NCBI GenBank assembly: GCA_903857865.1
Contig: CAIOGO010000014.1
Coordinates: forward strand, 124,001-188,000
Reading direction: 5' to 3'
Length of the DNA: 64,000 nucleotides
Source of the DNA: an uncultured bacterium
Lineage (GTDB): Bacteria > Bipolaricaulota > Bipolaricaulia > UBA7950 > UBA9294
In this document: positions 25,371 through 35,068 of the stretch, piece by piece
Position numbering within the stretch: the stretch's first letter is position 1
How the letters are laid out: every line of letters begins with the position of its first letter
Program-made: the position numbers and the translations under genes
Notes under the pieces: generated by a model
The model's database searches: none
Told to the model about the DNA's origin: nothing
What the model saw: only the letters and a program-made list of their open reading frames with translations

Positions 25371-27404
25371 TTACTCCCACATGTCGCGCATGCGCTGCTG
25401 GATGTCCGCGTCGGGATCGTAGAACGACCCAGGGTCGTCCTTCTCCTCCGGCGCAGCGAGCGCAACTTCCTCGACGGAGTCGAGCACGTCTTTGGTGAAG
25501 AAGCGACAGAGTTGGGCGTAGCTGTGTCCGTCCCCCAGCGCGTACCACTTGTGGTAGTAGCGCAGGGGCCACGTGACGTAGAGGTGGTCCTTCGCGCGGG
25601 TAAGCGCCACGTAGACCAGTCGCCGCTCCTCTTCGATCTCCTCCTGCGACCCTGTCGCGAGATCCGAGGGCAGGAACCCGTCCGCGGCGTGGATGACGTA
25701 CACGACGTCCCACTCGCAGCCTTTGGCGGAGTGGATCGTCGACAGGACGAGCCAATCCTCGTCGAGGTACGGCGAGGCGGCGAGGTCGCTCGTCGACGTC
25801 GGTGGATCGAGCTGGACGTCGGCGAGGAATTGGTGACGGGATCGGTACCCGCTCGCGATCTGTTCGAGGCTGATGAGGTCGCGCACGCGGGCGGCCGGGT
25901 TGTCGTACGTTCTCTCGAACACCGGATCGTAGAAGCGCCGGATCCGCTCCACCTGCGCCTCGGGGTTCTTGGCCCCCATGGGGACGAGGTCGTCGAACAC
26001 CTGCGCCAGGTCGCCCAACCCGGCGCGCGCGGCAGGAGGTCCGGCGAACGAGCGAATGGCGCGCGGGTCGCCGCCGGCTCCGTCGACGTGCTCAACGATG
26101 CGCGATGCGGTCGTCGGGCCGACGCCGTCCAAGAGCTCCAGAAGGCGAAACCACGCCAGCTCGTCGCGTGGGTTCTCGAGGACGCGGAGGAAGGCCAGAA
26201 GATCCTTCACATGGGCGGCTTCGAGGAAGCGCAGTCCGCCGTACTTGTGATACGGAATGTTCCGCCGAGCCAGCTCGACTTCGAGCGTATCGGACAGGTG
26301 AGAAGCGCGAAAGAGAATGGCCTGCCGCCGCAGCGGGATGCCCTCCTCATAGTGGCGCAGAACGCGGTCGATCACGTACTCATCCTGCTCCGTCGTGTCC
26401 TTGCACAAGACGAGGCGCGGCAGCTGGTCGCTCTCCCTTTCCGACCAGAGATCCTTCGTGAACCGCTCGCTCGCCCCGGCGATAAGTAAGTTCGCCGTGT
26501 CGAGAATCGGCGTCACGGAGCGGTAGTTTTGTTCCAGCTTGACGATCGTCGCCCCGGGGAACTGCGTGGAAAAGTCGAGCATGTTGCGGACCGTCGCCCC
26601 GCGGAAGCGATAGATGCTCTGAGCGTCGTCCCCGACCACCATGATGTCCCGGCACGTCTTCCTCATGCCGAGGAGGATGCGAGCCTGAACGACGTTCGTG
26701 TCCTGGTATTCGTCCACGAGAATGTGATCGAAGCGGCCGCCGATCTCCTCCGCCAGGCGGCCGTTCTCGAGCAAGGTCATCCAGTAGAGGAGGAGGTCGT
26801 CGTAGTCGAGGACGCTGCGTTCCTGTTTACGAACGACGTACTGTTTGAACAGCGAGCGAAGCTCGGTCTCCCACCCGTCACACCAGGGGAAGTCTCGCTG
26901 GAGGACATCCTTCAGGTCGTCGCCGGAATTCACGCATCGCGAATAGACGGCGAGACACGTCCCCTTGCGCGGGAAGCGCTTCTCCTTCTCGTGCAGACCC
27001 ATCTCGTGGCGGATGATGTGAACCAGGTTCTCTGCATCCCCCTGATCGAGCACCGTGAAGTCGCGGCTGATGCCGACAGCGTCCGCGTAGAGGCGAAGGA
27101 GACGGTGGGCGATCGAGTGGAACGTGCCTCCCCAGACCCGCCCGGTCGTCAAAGCGCCTCGAGCGACGATCGTCGAGGCTCGCTCGAGCATCTCCCCCGC
27201 GGCCCGGCGCGTGAACGTCAGGAGGAGAATTCTCGCGGGATCGATGCCCTGCGAAATGAGGTACGCGACGCGATACGCCAGCGTCTTCGTCTTGCCGGTG
27301 CCCGCGCCCGCGACGACGAGAAGCGGCCCGCCGCTGTGCATCACGGCCGCGCGCTGCTGCGGATTCAGGTCATTGAGCCAGGACACGTTCCCTTCGCCTC
27401 GCAT
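25371..27404 (-). CDS. UvrD/Rep-family ATP-dependent DNA helicase
   Basis: A 677-aa superfamily 1A helicase. Motifs in order: Q-motif LNPQQRAAV near residue 13; Walker A VAGAGTGKT near 31; motif Ia LLLTFTRRAAGEM near 60; motif II LVDEYQDTN near 230; motif III GDDAQSIYRFRGA near 258; motif IV LEQNYRS near 290; motif V STIHSAKGCEWDVV near 555; motif VI YVALTRAKDHLYV near 600. It unwinds DNA in repair or with defence genes. The start is ATG at 27404 without a clear ribosome binding site; GTG at 27386 with GAGG upstream is an alternative. It is the 3'-most gene on the minus strand of the island, 146 bases after Res. Confidence 0.9.
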   Translation of the reverse strand: MRGEGNVSWLNDLNPQQRAAVMHSGGPLLVVAGAGTGKTKTLAYRVAYLISQGIDPARILLLTFTRRAAGEMLERASTIVARGALTTGRVWGGTFHSIAHRLLRLYADAVGISRDFTVLDQGDAENLVHIIRHEMGLHEKEKRFPRKGTCLAVYSRCVNSGDDLKDVLQRDFPWCDGWETELRSLFKQYVVRKQERSVLDYDDLLLYWMTLLENGRLAEEIGGRFDHILVDEYQDTNVVQARILLGMRKTCRDIMVVGDDAQSIYRFRGATVRNMLDFSTQFPGATIVKLEQNYRSVTPILDTANLLIAGASERFTKDLWSERESDQLPRLVLCKDTTEQDEYVIDRVLRHYEEGIPLRRQAILFRASHLSDTLEVELARRNIPYHKYGGLRFLEAAHVKDLLAFLRVLENPRDELAWFRLLELLDGVGPTTASRIVEHVDGAGGDPRAIRSFAGPPAARAGLGDLAQVFDDLVPMGAKNPEAQVERIRRFYDPVFERTYDNPAARVRDLISLEQIASGYRSRHQFLADVQLDPPTSTSDLAASPYLDEDWLVLSTIHSAKGCEWDVVYVIHAADGFLPSDLATGSQEEIEEERRLVYVALTRAKDHLYVTWPLRYYHKWYALGDGHSYAQLCRFFTKDVLDSVEEVALAAPEEKDDPGSFYDPDADIQQRMRDMWE

Positions 27405-27550
27405 GGCGGGCAGGGTAGCCGATCCGGCGAACCTCCTCCACGGTCTACCTGGTTGTCGTCGCGCCGTAGGCCTACGTGCTACAAGCCACGAGCCCTCTCC
27501 CGCTTCGCGCGCCCATCCAGGCCATTTCGCCCTTACAGCAACGCGTAGGG

Positions 27551-30262
27551 CTAGCCATCCTGAGTCACCGTTCGCGCAGACTCCTTGTACTCCCTGAACC
27601 CGTCCACCAATTGCCGGAACGACGTAGGCCGATACTTCTCGAAGCTCTCTTCGTCCACGTACACGAAGTCATAGGCCACATCCGACTGGACCCGGTTGAT
27701 GTCCTCGCACCACTGACGCAAGCGGGCCATCTTCAGCGGCACGTCCACATCCTCTCGGCCCTTGGTTTCAACAACGACCACCCGCTTGCTCGACAGCTTG
27801 ACGAGGAAATCCGGGTAGTAGTTGGCAACGTCGCCATCGACGTTCACGTAGTCCAGTTTGAAGTGCACCGCCAGATAGTTCTTCCCGTAAGACACCACAT
27901 CGGCGCAGTCTTCGAGGAAGCTCGCGAACCGCAGTTCCAATGGGCTGTCTCCGATGATGCGGTTGAACACGCTCTTCTTTGGGACGAGGTAGCCCTGCTC
28001 TTTGGCCACGAACGGTCGCGTCTGCCGAAGCTTGATCGTGTCGCGGATCTCGGCGTCGCCCTTGTCCTGCACCGTGAGCGCGTTGATCGCCTTCTTGAAG
28101 GTGTCGATCAGCGTCTTCGTTGCCGCCACCTCCGACAGGTTACGCAGGGTGTTGGGGCTCTCGAGTTCCACCGGGCGGTCAAATAGCTCATTCCGCACGA
28201 AGTCCTTCACCTTGCCGTAGAGCACGTCGTAGCCGCTGACCAGCCGCAGCTCCTTCATGATGGTTCGCGCGAAGTAGCCGATCACGCTCCGGTAGTCGGC
28301 CACGCCGGCCGAGTCGAGGATCGTCGTGTGCGTCACCTCGCCATTCGCGATGTCTCGAAAGACGATCTCCCGCTGCTCTTCCTCAGTGAACTGCCGGTAG
28401 GCGACGCGCTGATGCCCGAGGGCGCCCGCATTCAGATCCGCGAGGTTCTTGTACTCGCGGTAGATGCGCGGCGTCAATACGGGGATCTCGATGTCCAGCG
28501 CTGCGATGTCCTTCTTCTCGTTTCCCTGGTCAACTTCCACCACCAGCGGCGCTTTGGGCTTGGTGCCTTCGCCCATGGGCTTGCGCTCCAGTTCGACGCC
28601 CTCCGCCTGGATCGACTCCACGAAGTCCATGAACGCGTCTGTGCCGACGACGCTCACGTACTCCTCGACGCCGCTCGGGTACATTCTCCGAAGACCTCGC
28701 CCCAGCGTTTGCTCGGGGAGGATGTTGCTCTGAGCCGAGTAGGCGCGCAGTCCAACAATGGTGGTGACGTTCTTCACGTCCCACCCTTCCTTGAGCATCA
28801 TCACCGAGACGATCGCCTTGTAGCGGCTGTCGGCGCCGTCGATCGTATTGGCCTGTTTGCGCAACTCCTCCAGCTCGTCCTTCGCTTTGCCGGAGCTGGC
28901 TTCGGAGATCTCGCCGTTGTTCTTGGTGTGGATGACGAGCACCGCGTCCGTCAGGTCCGGGTACGTGTTCTCCAGGTACTCGGCCACATCGTCGCAGTTG
29001 CGGGTGTCGTCAGTCATGACGAACAGGATGGCCTTCTTCCCCAGCTTCGCGTGCTCGGCATACGCCTTGCGCCATTCGAGCACGCCCAGGTGAAGGTAGT
29101 CGGCGTACTTCTCGGTGTACTTGGCGCTCTGACGTTCGGTAAGCTTCGCACGGCTCGCGGCGTCGGGCAGGACAGGATGCTTGACGACGTCCTGCGCGAT
29201 CGCTTCCACCAGCGGGTAGTCCGCAATGGTCTGTACGAAAATCGCTCCGTTGTTGTGCCTCGGAGTGGCCGTCACGTCCACCTGCAACGACAGCGCCGCG
29301 CCCTTTTGCAGCAGCCGATTGTGGATGTCTTCGATGGACTTGAACCAGGCCATGCTAGGGTCGTGGATGTGGTGCGCCTCGTCGTTCAGCACCATCAACT
29401 CGTCGATGTCGCGCACGATCATCCCGAGGTCCACCTTCGAATCCGTCGTCGTGCCCGACGGCCGCTTGCCGAGGAAGTACTCCATCGTGTTCTCATCGTC
29501 CGGCGAAGGCGGGATGTCGTCGCCGGCATAGACCCGGTGGATGTTGGTCAAAAAGATGTTGCCGGTAGGCCGCGTGATGCGGACCTCGTCCTGAACGTGC
29601 AGGGTCAGTTGGAAGTCGTCGCGCCAGTCGCGGCCGTCCACCCCGTTGTCGGGCAGGACCGGATCGTCTTTCAGGAAGATGCGCAAGCCCTGGAAGTCCT
29701 TGTAGATGCGATCGAGCACGATGATGTTGGGGGTGATCACGAGGAAGTTGCGAGCCAGCGTCGACTCCGGCTCGTAGAGCTTGTGGTAGAAGCTCCACGC
29801 CAGCACGAGGCTCAGGACCTTGGTCTTGCCGGAGCCGGTGGCCATCTTCACGACGAAGCGCCGCCAGGTTTCGTCGAACATCCCAGCTGACACCGCGCCG
29901 CTGCCGTCGAACCGCATGAGATCGAACTTGTCCTGTACACCCACGACGTCGCAGAGGTAGACGATCGTCTCGACGGCCTCGCGTTGGGCGAAGTAGTACT
30001 GGAACTCCGCCATGGTCCCGTCCGCCTGCAGCATGAGGTGCGGCGTGTCGAACCACCAACGCAGCAAGCTGCGGCTCGTCTCCGTGGCGCCAACGAAGCC
30101 GCTATCCCGGAACTCCTTCACCTTGCGACGCAAAGGAGAGACGAGCGGCGGCATGAGCTTCTCCATGCTGCTTTCCCGCAACGCCTCATCGGCGGGAAAC
30201 CAGCGGATGCTCGGATCGAGAATCGCGTGTGGGGATTGCGGAAAGTTCTTATGCAGTGCCAT
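27551..30262 (-). CDS. Type III-like restriction endonuclease subunit (Res, SF2 helicase-nuclease)
   Basis: A 903-aa protein with a DEAD/H-type SF2 ATPase and a C-terminal nuclease. Visible motifs: Walker A MATGSGKTKVL near residue 140; DEAH-type LNDEAHHIHD near 290; motif III VTATPRHN near 330; a helicase C-terminal region with LGRGLRRMYP near 520; and a PD-(D/E)xK nuclease core with YYPDFLV near 815 and VVVETKGRED near 830. It would translocate on and cleave DNA lacking modification by the partner methyltransferase. It follows dinD by 9 bases in the operon mod-dinD-res. Some annotations call this the BPTD_3080 restriction family. Confidence 0.88.
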   Translation of the reverse strand: MALHKNFPQSPHAILDPSIRWFPADEALRESSMEKLMPPLVSPLRRKVKEFRDSGFVGATETSRSLLRWWFDTPHLMLQADGTMAEFQYYFAQREAVETIVYLCDVVGVQDKFDLMRFDGSGAVSAGMFDETWRRFVVKMATGSGKTKVLSLVLAWSFYHKLYEPESTLARNFLVITPNIIVLDRIYKDFQGLRIFLKDDPVLPDNGVDGRDWRDDFQLTLHVQDEVRITRPTGNIFLTNIHRVYAGDDIPPSPDDENTMEYFLGKRPSGTTTDSKVDLGMIVRDIDELMVLNDEAHHIHDPSMAWFKSIEDIHNRLLQKGAALSLQVDVTATPRHNNGAIFVQTIADYPLVEAIAQDVVKHPVLPDAASRAKLTERQSAKYTEKYADYLHLGVLEWRKAYAEHAKLGKKAILFVMTDDTRNCDDVAEYLENTYPDLTDAVLVIHTKNNGEISEASSGKAKDELEELRKQANTIDGADSRYKAIVSVMMLKEGWDVKNVTTIVGLRAYSAQSNILPEQTLGRGLRRMYPSGVEEYVSVVGTDAFMDFVESIQAEGVELERKPMGEGTKPKAPLVVEVDQGNEKKDIAALDIEIPVLTPRIYREYKNLADLNAGALGHQRVAYRQFTEEEQREIVFRDIANGEVTHTTILDSAGVADYRSVIGYFARTIMKELRLVSGYDVLYGKVKDFVRNELFDRPVELESPNTLRNLSEVAATKTLIDTFKKAINALTVQDKGDAEIRDTIKLRQTRPFVAKEQGYLVPKKSVFNRIIGDSPLELRFASFLEDCADVVSYGKNYLAVHFKLDYVNVDGDVANYYPDFLVKLSSKRVVVVETKGREDVDVPLKMARLRQWCEDINRVQSDVAYDFVYVDEESFEKYRPTSFRQLVDGFREYKESARTVTQDG

Positions 30263-30271
30263 ATCGGTTGC

Positions 30272-31129
30272 TCATGGTTCTTTCTTGACGGGCGGCTCAA
30301 CCTTGCCGAGTCGCTTGCGCTGGTTGGTCTCGATCTTCTTGATGCTTCCCGCCACCGGCAACTCTTCGGGCATCGTGCCGCCCAATTCCTGGATCGTTTG
30401 CCGCACCTTCGCCCCGACTTCGCGATGCGTCCGGTTCGCGGCGTCTTTCCCCTTCACCTCGTCCCGGCGCAGCTTCTCCTCCGCCTGGGTCGCCCTGAAC
30501 AGGTTTGCCGCCAGTTCCGTGCTGCCCATGTGATCCAAGATCTTCTGGCTCTTCTTCAAGCCCTTTCGACGGTGAATGTCCTCCTGTTTCAACCCGCCAT
30601 AGAGCCCCATGTACCCGTGGTTCTGAAAGATGGCGTAGTCTATGGGTTCGATGACGCCCGCATCCTTGGCCGCGTCAGCCAACTGCACGTTGTGGCTGCG
30701 CACTTCTTCACGTAACAGAACCCGCCGATCTTCCTCGATGCGCCCGTCCGCCAATTCCTGCCGCCGTGTCTGGATGGCGAAGTAGGTTTGGCCCTGCGCC
30801 ACGATTTCCTTGGTGGGATCGGCGTTCTGAATAGCCAGGTAGCAGGCATAGCGGGACAGAAGAATGGTCCTGACCGGCCGCTGTCCACCCTTTCCTATCT
30901 CGATCATTTCGGTGACGTCAACGAAATGATCCTCGAGGCGGTGTCCACTGTTGAAACAGGCCAGTCTGGCCTTCTCAATGACCCCCTCAAAATTGCGGTA
31001 GTCGCCGTAGCCCAGGACCCTGGCAAATTCTCGGCTTGACCAGAATTCCATCCCCGCAGCGTTCGTGCGCTTGATCCGCTCGAAAGGCGAACCATTCCCG
31101 CCGGCTGTCTTCGCAAGGTCCTTCGCCAC
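30272..31129 (-). CDS. dinD: DinD-like DNA-damage-inducible protein
   Basis: A 285-aa protein matching DinD through most of its length. The N-terminal Bro-N-like region has EFWSSREFARVLGYGDYRNF near residue 28. The central part has LSRYACYLAIQNADPTKEIVAQGQTYFA near 90-120, and the conserved DYAIFQNHGYMGLYGG lies near 165. Enterobacterial DinD is LexA-controlled and inhibits RecA-related activities. Here the gene lies inside the restriction-modification operon, overlapping the Mod stop by one base with a GTG start and AAGGAG upstream. That links it to DNA defence rather than a free SOS gene. No LexA box was seen upstream. Confidence 0.9.
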   Translation of the reverse strand: MAKDLAKTAGGNGSPFERIKRTNAAGMEFWSSREFARVLGYGDYRNFEGVIEKARLACFNSGHRLEDHFVDVTEMIEIGKGGQRPVRTILLSRYACYLAIQNADPTKEIVAQGQTYFAIQTRRQELADGRIEEDRRVLLREEVRSHNVQLADAAKDAGVIEPIDYAIFQNHGYMGLYGGLKQEDIHRRKGLKKSQKILDHMGSTELAANLFRATQAEEKLRRDEVKGKDAANRTHREVGAKVRQTIQELGGTMPEELPVAGSIKKIETNQRKRLGKVEPPVKKEP

Positions 31130-33414
31130 TACTCCTTACCCCCGTTCTTCCCCACGCTCACGTCCACGATCGTCATCGTGTCGTTCCCGAAGATGTCGAC
31201 CACCTTGACCGCGATCTTGCGCCGGCCCACCGCGCATTCGTGATAGGCGCTCGTCAACTCCAGCGACCGGTCCTTCTTCGTGCGGAAGCTCTGCCACTCA
31301 TTCTCGAAGATGTAGTCGCCCGTCCAGCGTTCTTCCCACTCGCCGCTGTCCTCGTTCTTCACCCGGATGATCTCGCGCTTGCTCTCGAAGTTGAAGTCCA
31401 CGGCCCAGTAGTCGACCCAGTCGGTCCACTCCTTCGTGAGCACCTCGCGGGTGACGACGCCGTCCTTGTCCTTGCTCACTTTGACGATCTGCCCCTTCTC
31501 CACCACGATCCGGCTGCCCTTGTTCTTGATCTCCGCCTCGGCGTTGGCGATCGAGTCTTGGGAGTAGAACACCGAGAAGTCGGTCAGCTCCACCGCCACG
31601 GCCGGCCGATCGCCCTTCTTGCCGGCCCGGACCAGCGGTTTCACCTCGATGGCCGCCACATCGTGAAAGACGACCTGGTTCTTCTCCACCGCTCGCTTGT
31701 CGAACACCTCGGCGGGGATGTACTTCGGTGCGATGTCGATCCCCTTGGCGCGAGCTTCGTCGAGCACGTTCGGGAAGAGGCCCATCTCGAACTCGAAGCC
31801 CAGGATGTCGACCTTGGTGATGTGCTTCTTGCGACACTCGAGGATGATCTCCTCGATGAACAGCCGCGTTACCGGAAGGTTCACTGGACCCACCGCCACC
31901 AGCCGCCCCGCCTTCTTGCCGTGGAACGCAATGAAGCCCTCGGTCTTCTCCGCGCGGTAGGCACGCAGGATCAGATCGACGAAAGCGGCTTCCTTCTCTT
32001 CCAACTGTTTTTGCTGCTCGACTGCGCGCAGATTCGGATTGATCCCGATGTAGTGCTGCCGCTCGTACTTGCCCAGGTTCAGGATCTCGAAGGCGCGATA
32101 GTCCTTGCCTTCATCCTTGAGCTGCCGCTGCACGCCAATCAACCGCTTGCGCGTCGTGTGGACGGCGAACTTGCCCAAGTCGCAGACGATCCACTTGCGA
32201 CCCAGCTTCTCCGCCACAGCGGCCGTGGTGCCGGAGCCGCAGAAGAAGTCGGCGACGAGGTCGCCTTCGTTGGAGGAGGCTTTGATGATGCGGGCCGCAA
32301 GCGCCTCCGGCTTTTGAGTGGCGTAACCAGTCAGTTCTGCCGCTTGATTATGGATTTTGCTTATATCCGTCCATATATCTTGAAGTGGCACACCCTCGTA
32401 TTCACTTTCGTATCTTTTCAGGCGCGGAACCCCGCCTTGTTTCTTTGGCCAGTGCAGTCTACCTTCCGCATCGTGTCTTTCCAGAGTCTCGATCGGGCAA
32501 CGCCAAAGCGTGTTGACACCCTTGTATTCGTATCTATAGCCTCCTCCAGACAGACCACTCGCAGAGAGGCTGATTCTTTGATACCGTTCCTTCCGAACTT
32601 CATCGTATTGGTCAAAGAACGTCTCAATGTACTCTTTGTCCGGTGCCTGCAGAACTTGATTCCAGACTCTCCGGCCACTCTTGCCGTAGTAGAGAATGAC
32701 ATCGTGGATAATCCCGTATTTCGTCGAATCGCTGTGACCGAAAGCGCGTCGCCAAACCAGTTCGTTGGAAAAGCTCCCTATACCGAACACCTCATCGAGA
32801 ACAGATCTCACCAGATGATTCACCGTCGGTCCCATATGAACGTAAATACTTCCATCCTCGGCCAGCAGATCGCGCATCAGCACCAGCCGTTCGTAGATCA
32901 TGGCGATGAAGGAATCCGCACCCTTGCCCCAGGTGTCGCGGTAGGCAATCTCCTCGAGGATGTTGGGCTTCTTGGTGAACGTCTCGTCGCCGATCTCGAT
33001 GTCCATTGAGAAGTCGGCACCCACGTCAAACGGCGGATCGATGTAGATCAGCTTGAGGCCACCCTGCTTCTCGATTTCCTCGCGCAGCGGGCCGTTCTTC
33101 AAGCTGGAGAGAATGAGCTTGTTGTCGCCCCAGATCAGTTTGTTCGTCCAGCCCTTGAGCTGCCGCCCGCGCGCATCGAAGAGACCGAGATCCGTGGAAC
33201 TGCCCGCCGGCTTCTCCGCCCGCGGCTCGTCCACCTGCTCGATGACCTGGAACGGCAAGACGATATTGCAGACCTCGTTCGACTTTCCGTTCCAGACCAG
33301 CTCAACCTCGCGCTTCTCCTCGAACAACAGAAAGCGGTACTTGTCCGGAAGCGGCTTATCTGCTTCCAGATACCGGAGGATCTCCTGCTGCTCTTGCTCA
33401 GTCAGGCGTGGCAT
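31129..33414 (-). CDS. Site-specific DNA methyltransferase (type III Mod-like, beta class)
   Basis: A 761-aa adenine-type methyltransferase. Motif IV reads DPPF (residues 126-129) and the AdoMet motif FCGSGTT lies near residues 388-395; this order defines the beta class. The segment between them is the expected target-recognition domain, and its DNA (about 32340-32830) is visibly richer in A+T than the flanks, suggesting a swapped module. The C-terminal 350 residues are shared with Mod proteins of Res-linked systems. The start at 33414 has AAGGGAC upstream; an ATG at 33450 is possible. It is the first gene of the mod-dinD-res operon. Confidence 0.9.
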   Translation of the reverse strand: MPRLTEQEQQEILRYLEADKPLPDKYRFLLFEEKREVELVWNGKSNEVCNIVLPFQVIEQVDEPRAEKPAGSSTDLGLFDARGRQLKGWTNKLIWGDNKLILSSLKNGPLREEIEKQGGLKLIYIDPPFDVGADFSMDIEIGDETFTKKPNILEEIAYRDTWGKGADSFIAMIYERLVLMRDLLAEDGSIYVHMGPTVNHLVRSVLDEVFGIGSFSNELVWRRAFGHSDSTKYGIIHDVILYYGKSGRRVWNQVLQAPDKEYIETFFDQYDEVRKERYQRISLSASGLSGGGYRYEYKGVNTLWRCPIETLERHDAEGRLHWPKKQGGVPRLKRYESEYEGVPLQDIWTDISKIHNQAAELTGYATQKPEALAARIIKASSNEGDLVADFFCGSGTTAAVAEKLGRKWIVCDLGKFAVHTTRKRLIGVQRQLKDEGKDYRAFEILNLGKYERQHYIGINPNLRAVEQQKQLEEKEAAFVDLILRAYRAEKTEGFIAFHGKKAGRLVAVGPVNLPVTRLFIEEIILECRKKHITKVDILGFEFEMGLFPNVLDEARAKGIDIAPKYIPAEVFDKRAVEKNQVVFHDVAAIEVKPLVRAGKKGDRPAVAVELTDFSVFYSQDSIANAEAEIKNKGSRIVVEKGQIVKVSKDKDGVVTREVLTKEWTDWVDYWAVDFNFESKREIIRVKNEDSGEWEERWTGDYIFENEWQSFRTKKDRSLELTSAYHECAVGRRKIAVKVVDIFGNDTMTIVDVSVGKNGGKE

Positions 33415-33558
33415 GACCGTCCCTTTTACATCTGCGGCTCTACGACCCAAAGCCGAGACGCGTGTTTCGCTGAAGGATACATCGCCATCTCGATCTCATC
33501 TTGCCCGCCGCAGACGGAACGTCCACTGGAGTTGGCCTCCTCGCATTCCAGGGCTCCT

Positions 33559-34179
33559 TCACGGTTGTGCAAGTCCGCTTACCACAACGTCGACACGCTG
33601 CACCAAATCCTTGGCGAAGCTAATGAAGGATCGAGCATGGGGGCGCCATACGCGGGGCGTCTTGCCTTGATGAACGATCTGGTGTCTCACATCGGTCCAC
33701 CGGTCGAGAGTCTCCTGTGGGCTATTGTGACCCTCTTGGACAAGAACACTCCACACGTCAGCCGGATCGCCGCCCAAACGCGAGACCGTGGCGGACACGC
33801 CCTTGGCGCCAAGCTGGCTGGTCTGATTCTCGAAGTACTCCACAATCGAGTCGTGTATGCGCGCGAGGCGCAACCGCTGAGTGTCCAGAAGGGCAACCTC
33901 CAGGGCTAGTCCCGGGACTTCCTTTTGAACGCGCGCCAGAACATCTCGCAAGCGCGCCGTCGCCGCAGTCTGCGAGACTTGCGCGATGAGGGTCTCGGCT
34001 GATACCTCGCATAGGTACGCATCTATTGCGCCGACCGCAAACACGATAGCGCCGCGCGGCAGTTCCCGCCGCGGCTTCGTGGGGGCACCAGCCCCGGATT
34101 GCGTCCCCTCGTGAACGTCCAGGAAGTAGCTTGCTCTGAGTATGTTGGCGTCGAAGGCTCTCTTTGCGTTTGTCACCAT
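33559..34179 (-). CDS. HEPN-domain protein beside the restriction-modification operon
   Basis: A 206-aa helical protein. Near residues 167-172 it has RHQIVH, which fits the RNase-type HEPN motif Rx4-6H (R, four residues, H). The N-terminal half includes GAIVFAVGAIDAYLCEVSAE, similar to RiboL-PSP-HEPN proteins. HEPN proteins in such islands are usually metal-independent RNases or toxin parts; here no MNT antitoxin partner is seen. It lies 144 bases upstream of Mod on the same strand, and the 71-aa protein precedes it. Assignment rests on the short motif and context, so it is moderate. Confidence 0.6.
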   Translation of the reverse strand: MVTNAKRAFDANILRASYFLDVHEGTQSGAGAPTKPRRELPRGAIVFAVGAIDAYLCEVSAETLIAQVSQTAATARLRDVLARVQKEVPGLALEVALLDTQRLRLARIHDSIVEYFENQTSQLGAKGVSATVSRLGGDPADVWSVLVQEGHNSPQETLDRWTDVRHQIVHQGKTPRVWRPHARSFISFAKDLVQRVDVVVSGLAQP

Positions 34180-34310
34180 CCGTTATCTCGTTCCTTACGG
34201 TGAACGTACTGCTGCGTGACAATCGGCAGATGGACCTCGGTGCGGACTAGAACGTCCCCGGCAATCTACTCCATGCACAGCCCGTCCTACTTCTTCTTGG
34301 CTTTGGCCTT

Positions 34311-34526
34311 CTATTCATCTCCCGTTTCCTCGAACCATGCGATGAGGTCCTCCCAGGTGACCTTGATGCCATTGCCTACTTGCGTCTTGCCCTTGCACCA
34401 TTCGATCTTGGCTTTTCCGACGCGGAGATCGCCCAGGTGACTGTCTTTGTTGTCGTAGACGTCAAGCTCGATTCCGTTGTTTCCGAGCTGCATTGTGACC
34501 TGGAAATCCTTGACGCTTACCTTCAT
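34311..34526 (-). CDS. Small protein of 71 aa, unknown function
   Basis: A 71-aa protein beginning MKVSVKDFQVTMQLGNNGIE. The pattern is beta-rich at the start (GIELDVYDNKDSHLGDLRV), then a Trp/Lys stretch (IEWCKGKTQVGNG) and an acidic end. The start at 34526 is strongly supported by AGGAGGG. It recalls short hypothetical proteins that accompany restriction-modification genes, but I cannot name the family. It is the first gene of the minus-strand group leading to the HEPN and Mod genes, with 131 bases between it and HEPN. Confidence 0.6.
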   Translation of the reverse strand: MKVSVKDFQVTMQLGNNGIELDVYDNKDSHLGDLRVGKAKIEWCKGKTQVGNGIKVTWEDLIAWFEETGDE

Positions 34527-35068
34527 GCGCAGTCCCTCCTGTCGTAGGCCTGGCGATCTGTGGTGCGCAAGCCCGCCACATAAAACGCTAGTCCGAGGCC
34601 GGACCCTCCCGCCCTTCTCATCCTTGTGCATCCCCCCTAGCACGACACATATTGGCATGTGTGCTCTTGCCAGACAGCCTACGGCCGTGGCCCTCCTCGG
34701 TCAAGTCAGGCAGGTGTGTTGCGCGAAGCACTACTCCCCACGCATAGAGGAGGGTCCCGTTCGGTGTTCGCTGGATCGAGCGGGCCCGTCGTTTCCTTGG
34801 AGGCAATCCGCGCCGGCCGCTTCCCCGCCGACCCGACCTTCCAAGCCTGTCTCTAGTGCCCCTACCGCTCGATCTGGCCCGAGAAGCGAGGGGGGGAGTG
34901 AGGCAGGCCGAGGAGGCCTCAGGTAGTGCACACGGGGCGATCAAAACGGACGGCAACACTCAAACCCACAACGACGCTGTCAACGGTGCTGAAGGACATC
35001 CCCTCGACGCCTCCAGCCGGCGCGATCCTGGGTGATTTGGCCTTCCCTTCGGTCCTTGCACGACGCTG
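34527..35068. other. Gene-free stretch between small protein and OLD nuclease
   Basis: I see no supported gene in these 542 bases. It holds a short repeat (34656-34711) related to one on the far side of the OLD gene, and a GC-rich segment with a G7 run near 34890. It may contain the promoter for the 71-aa gene, but no clean elements stand out. Confidence 0.45.
34656..34711. repeat. Short imperfect repeat, left copy flanking the OLD gene
   Basis: This segment aligns with 37076-37131 at about 80% identity by eye; both share CCAGACA/TCAGACA, CCTAC and GGTCAAGTC blocks in the same order and spacing. The two copies lie in direct orientation on either side of the OLD nuclease gene. Confidence 0.5.
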
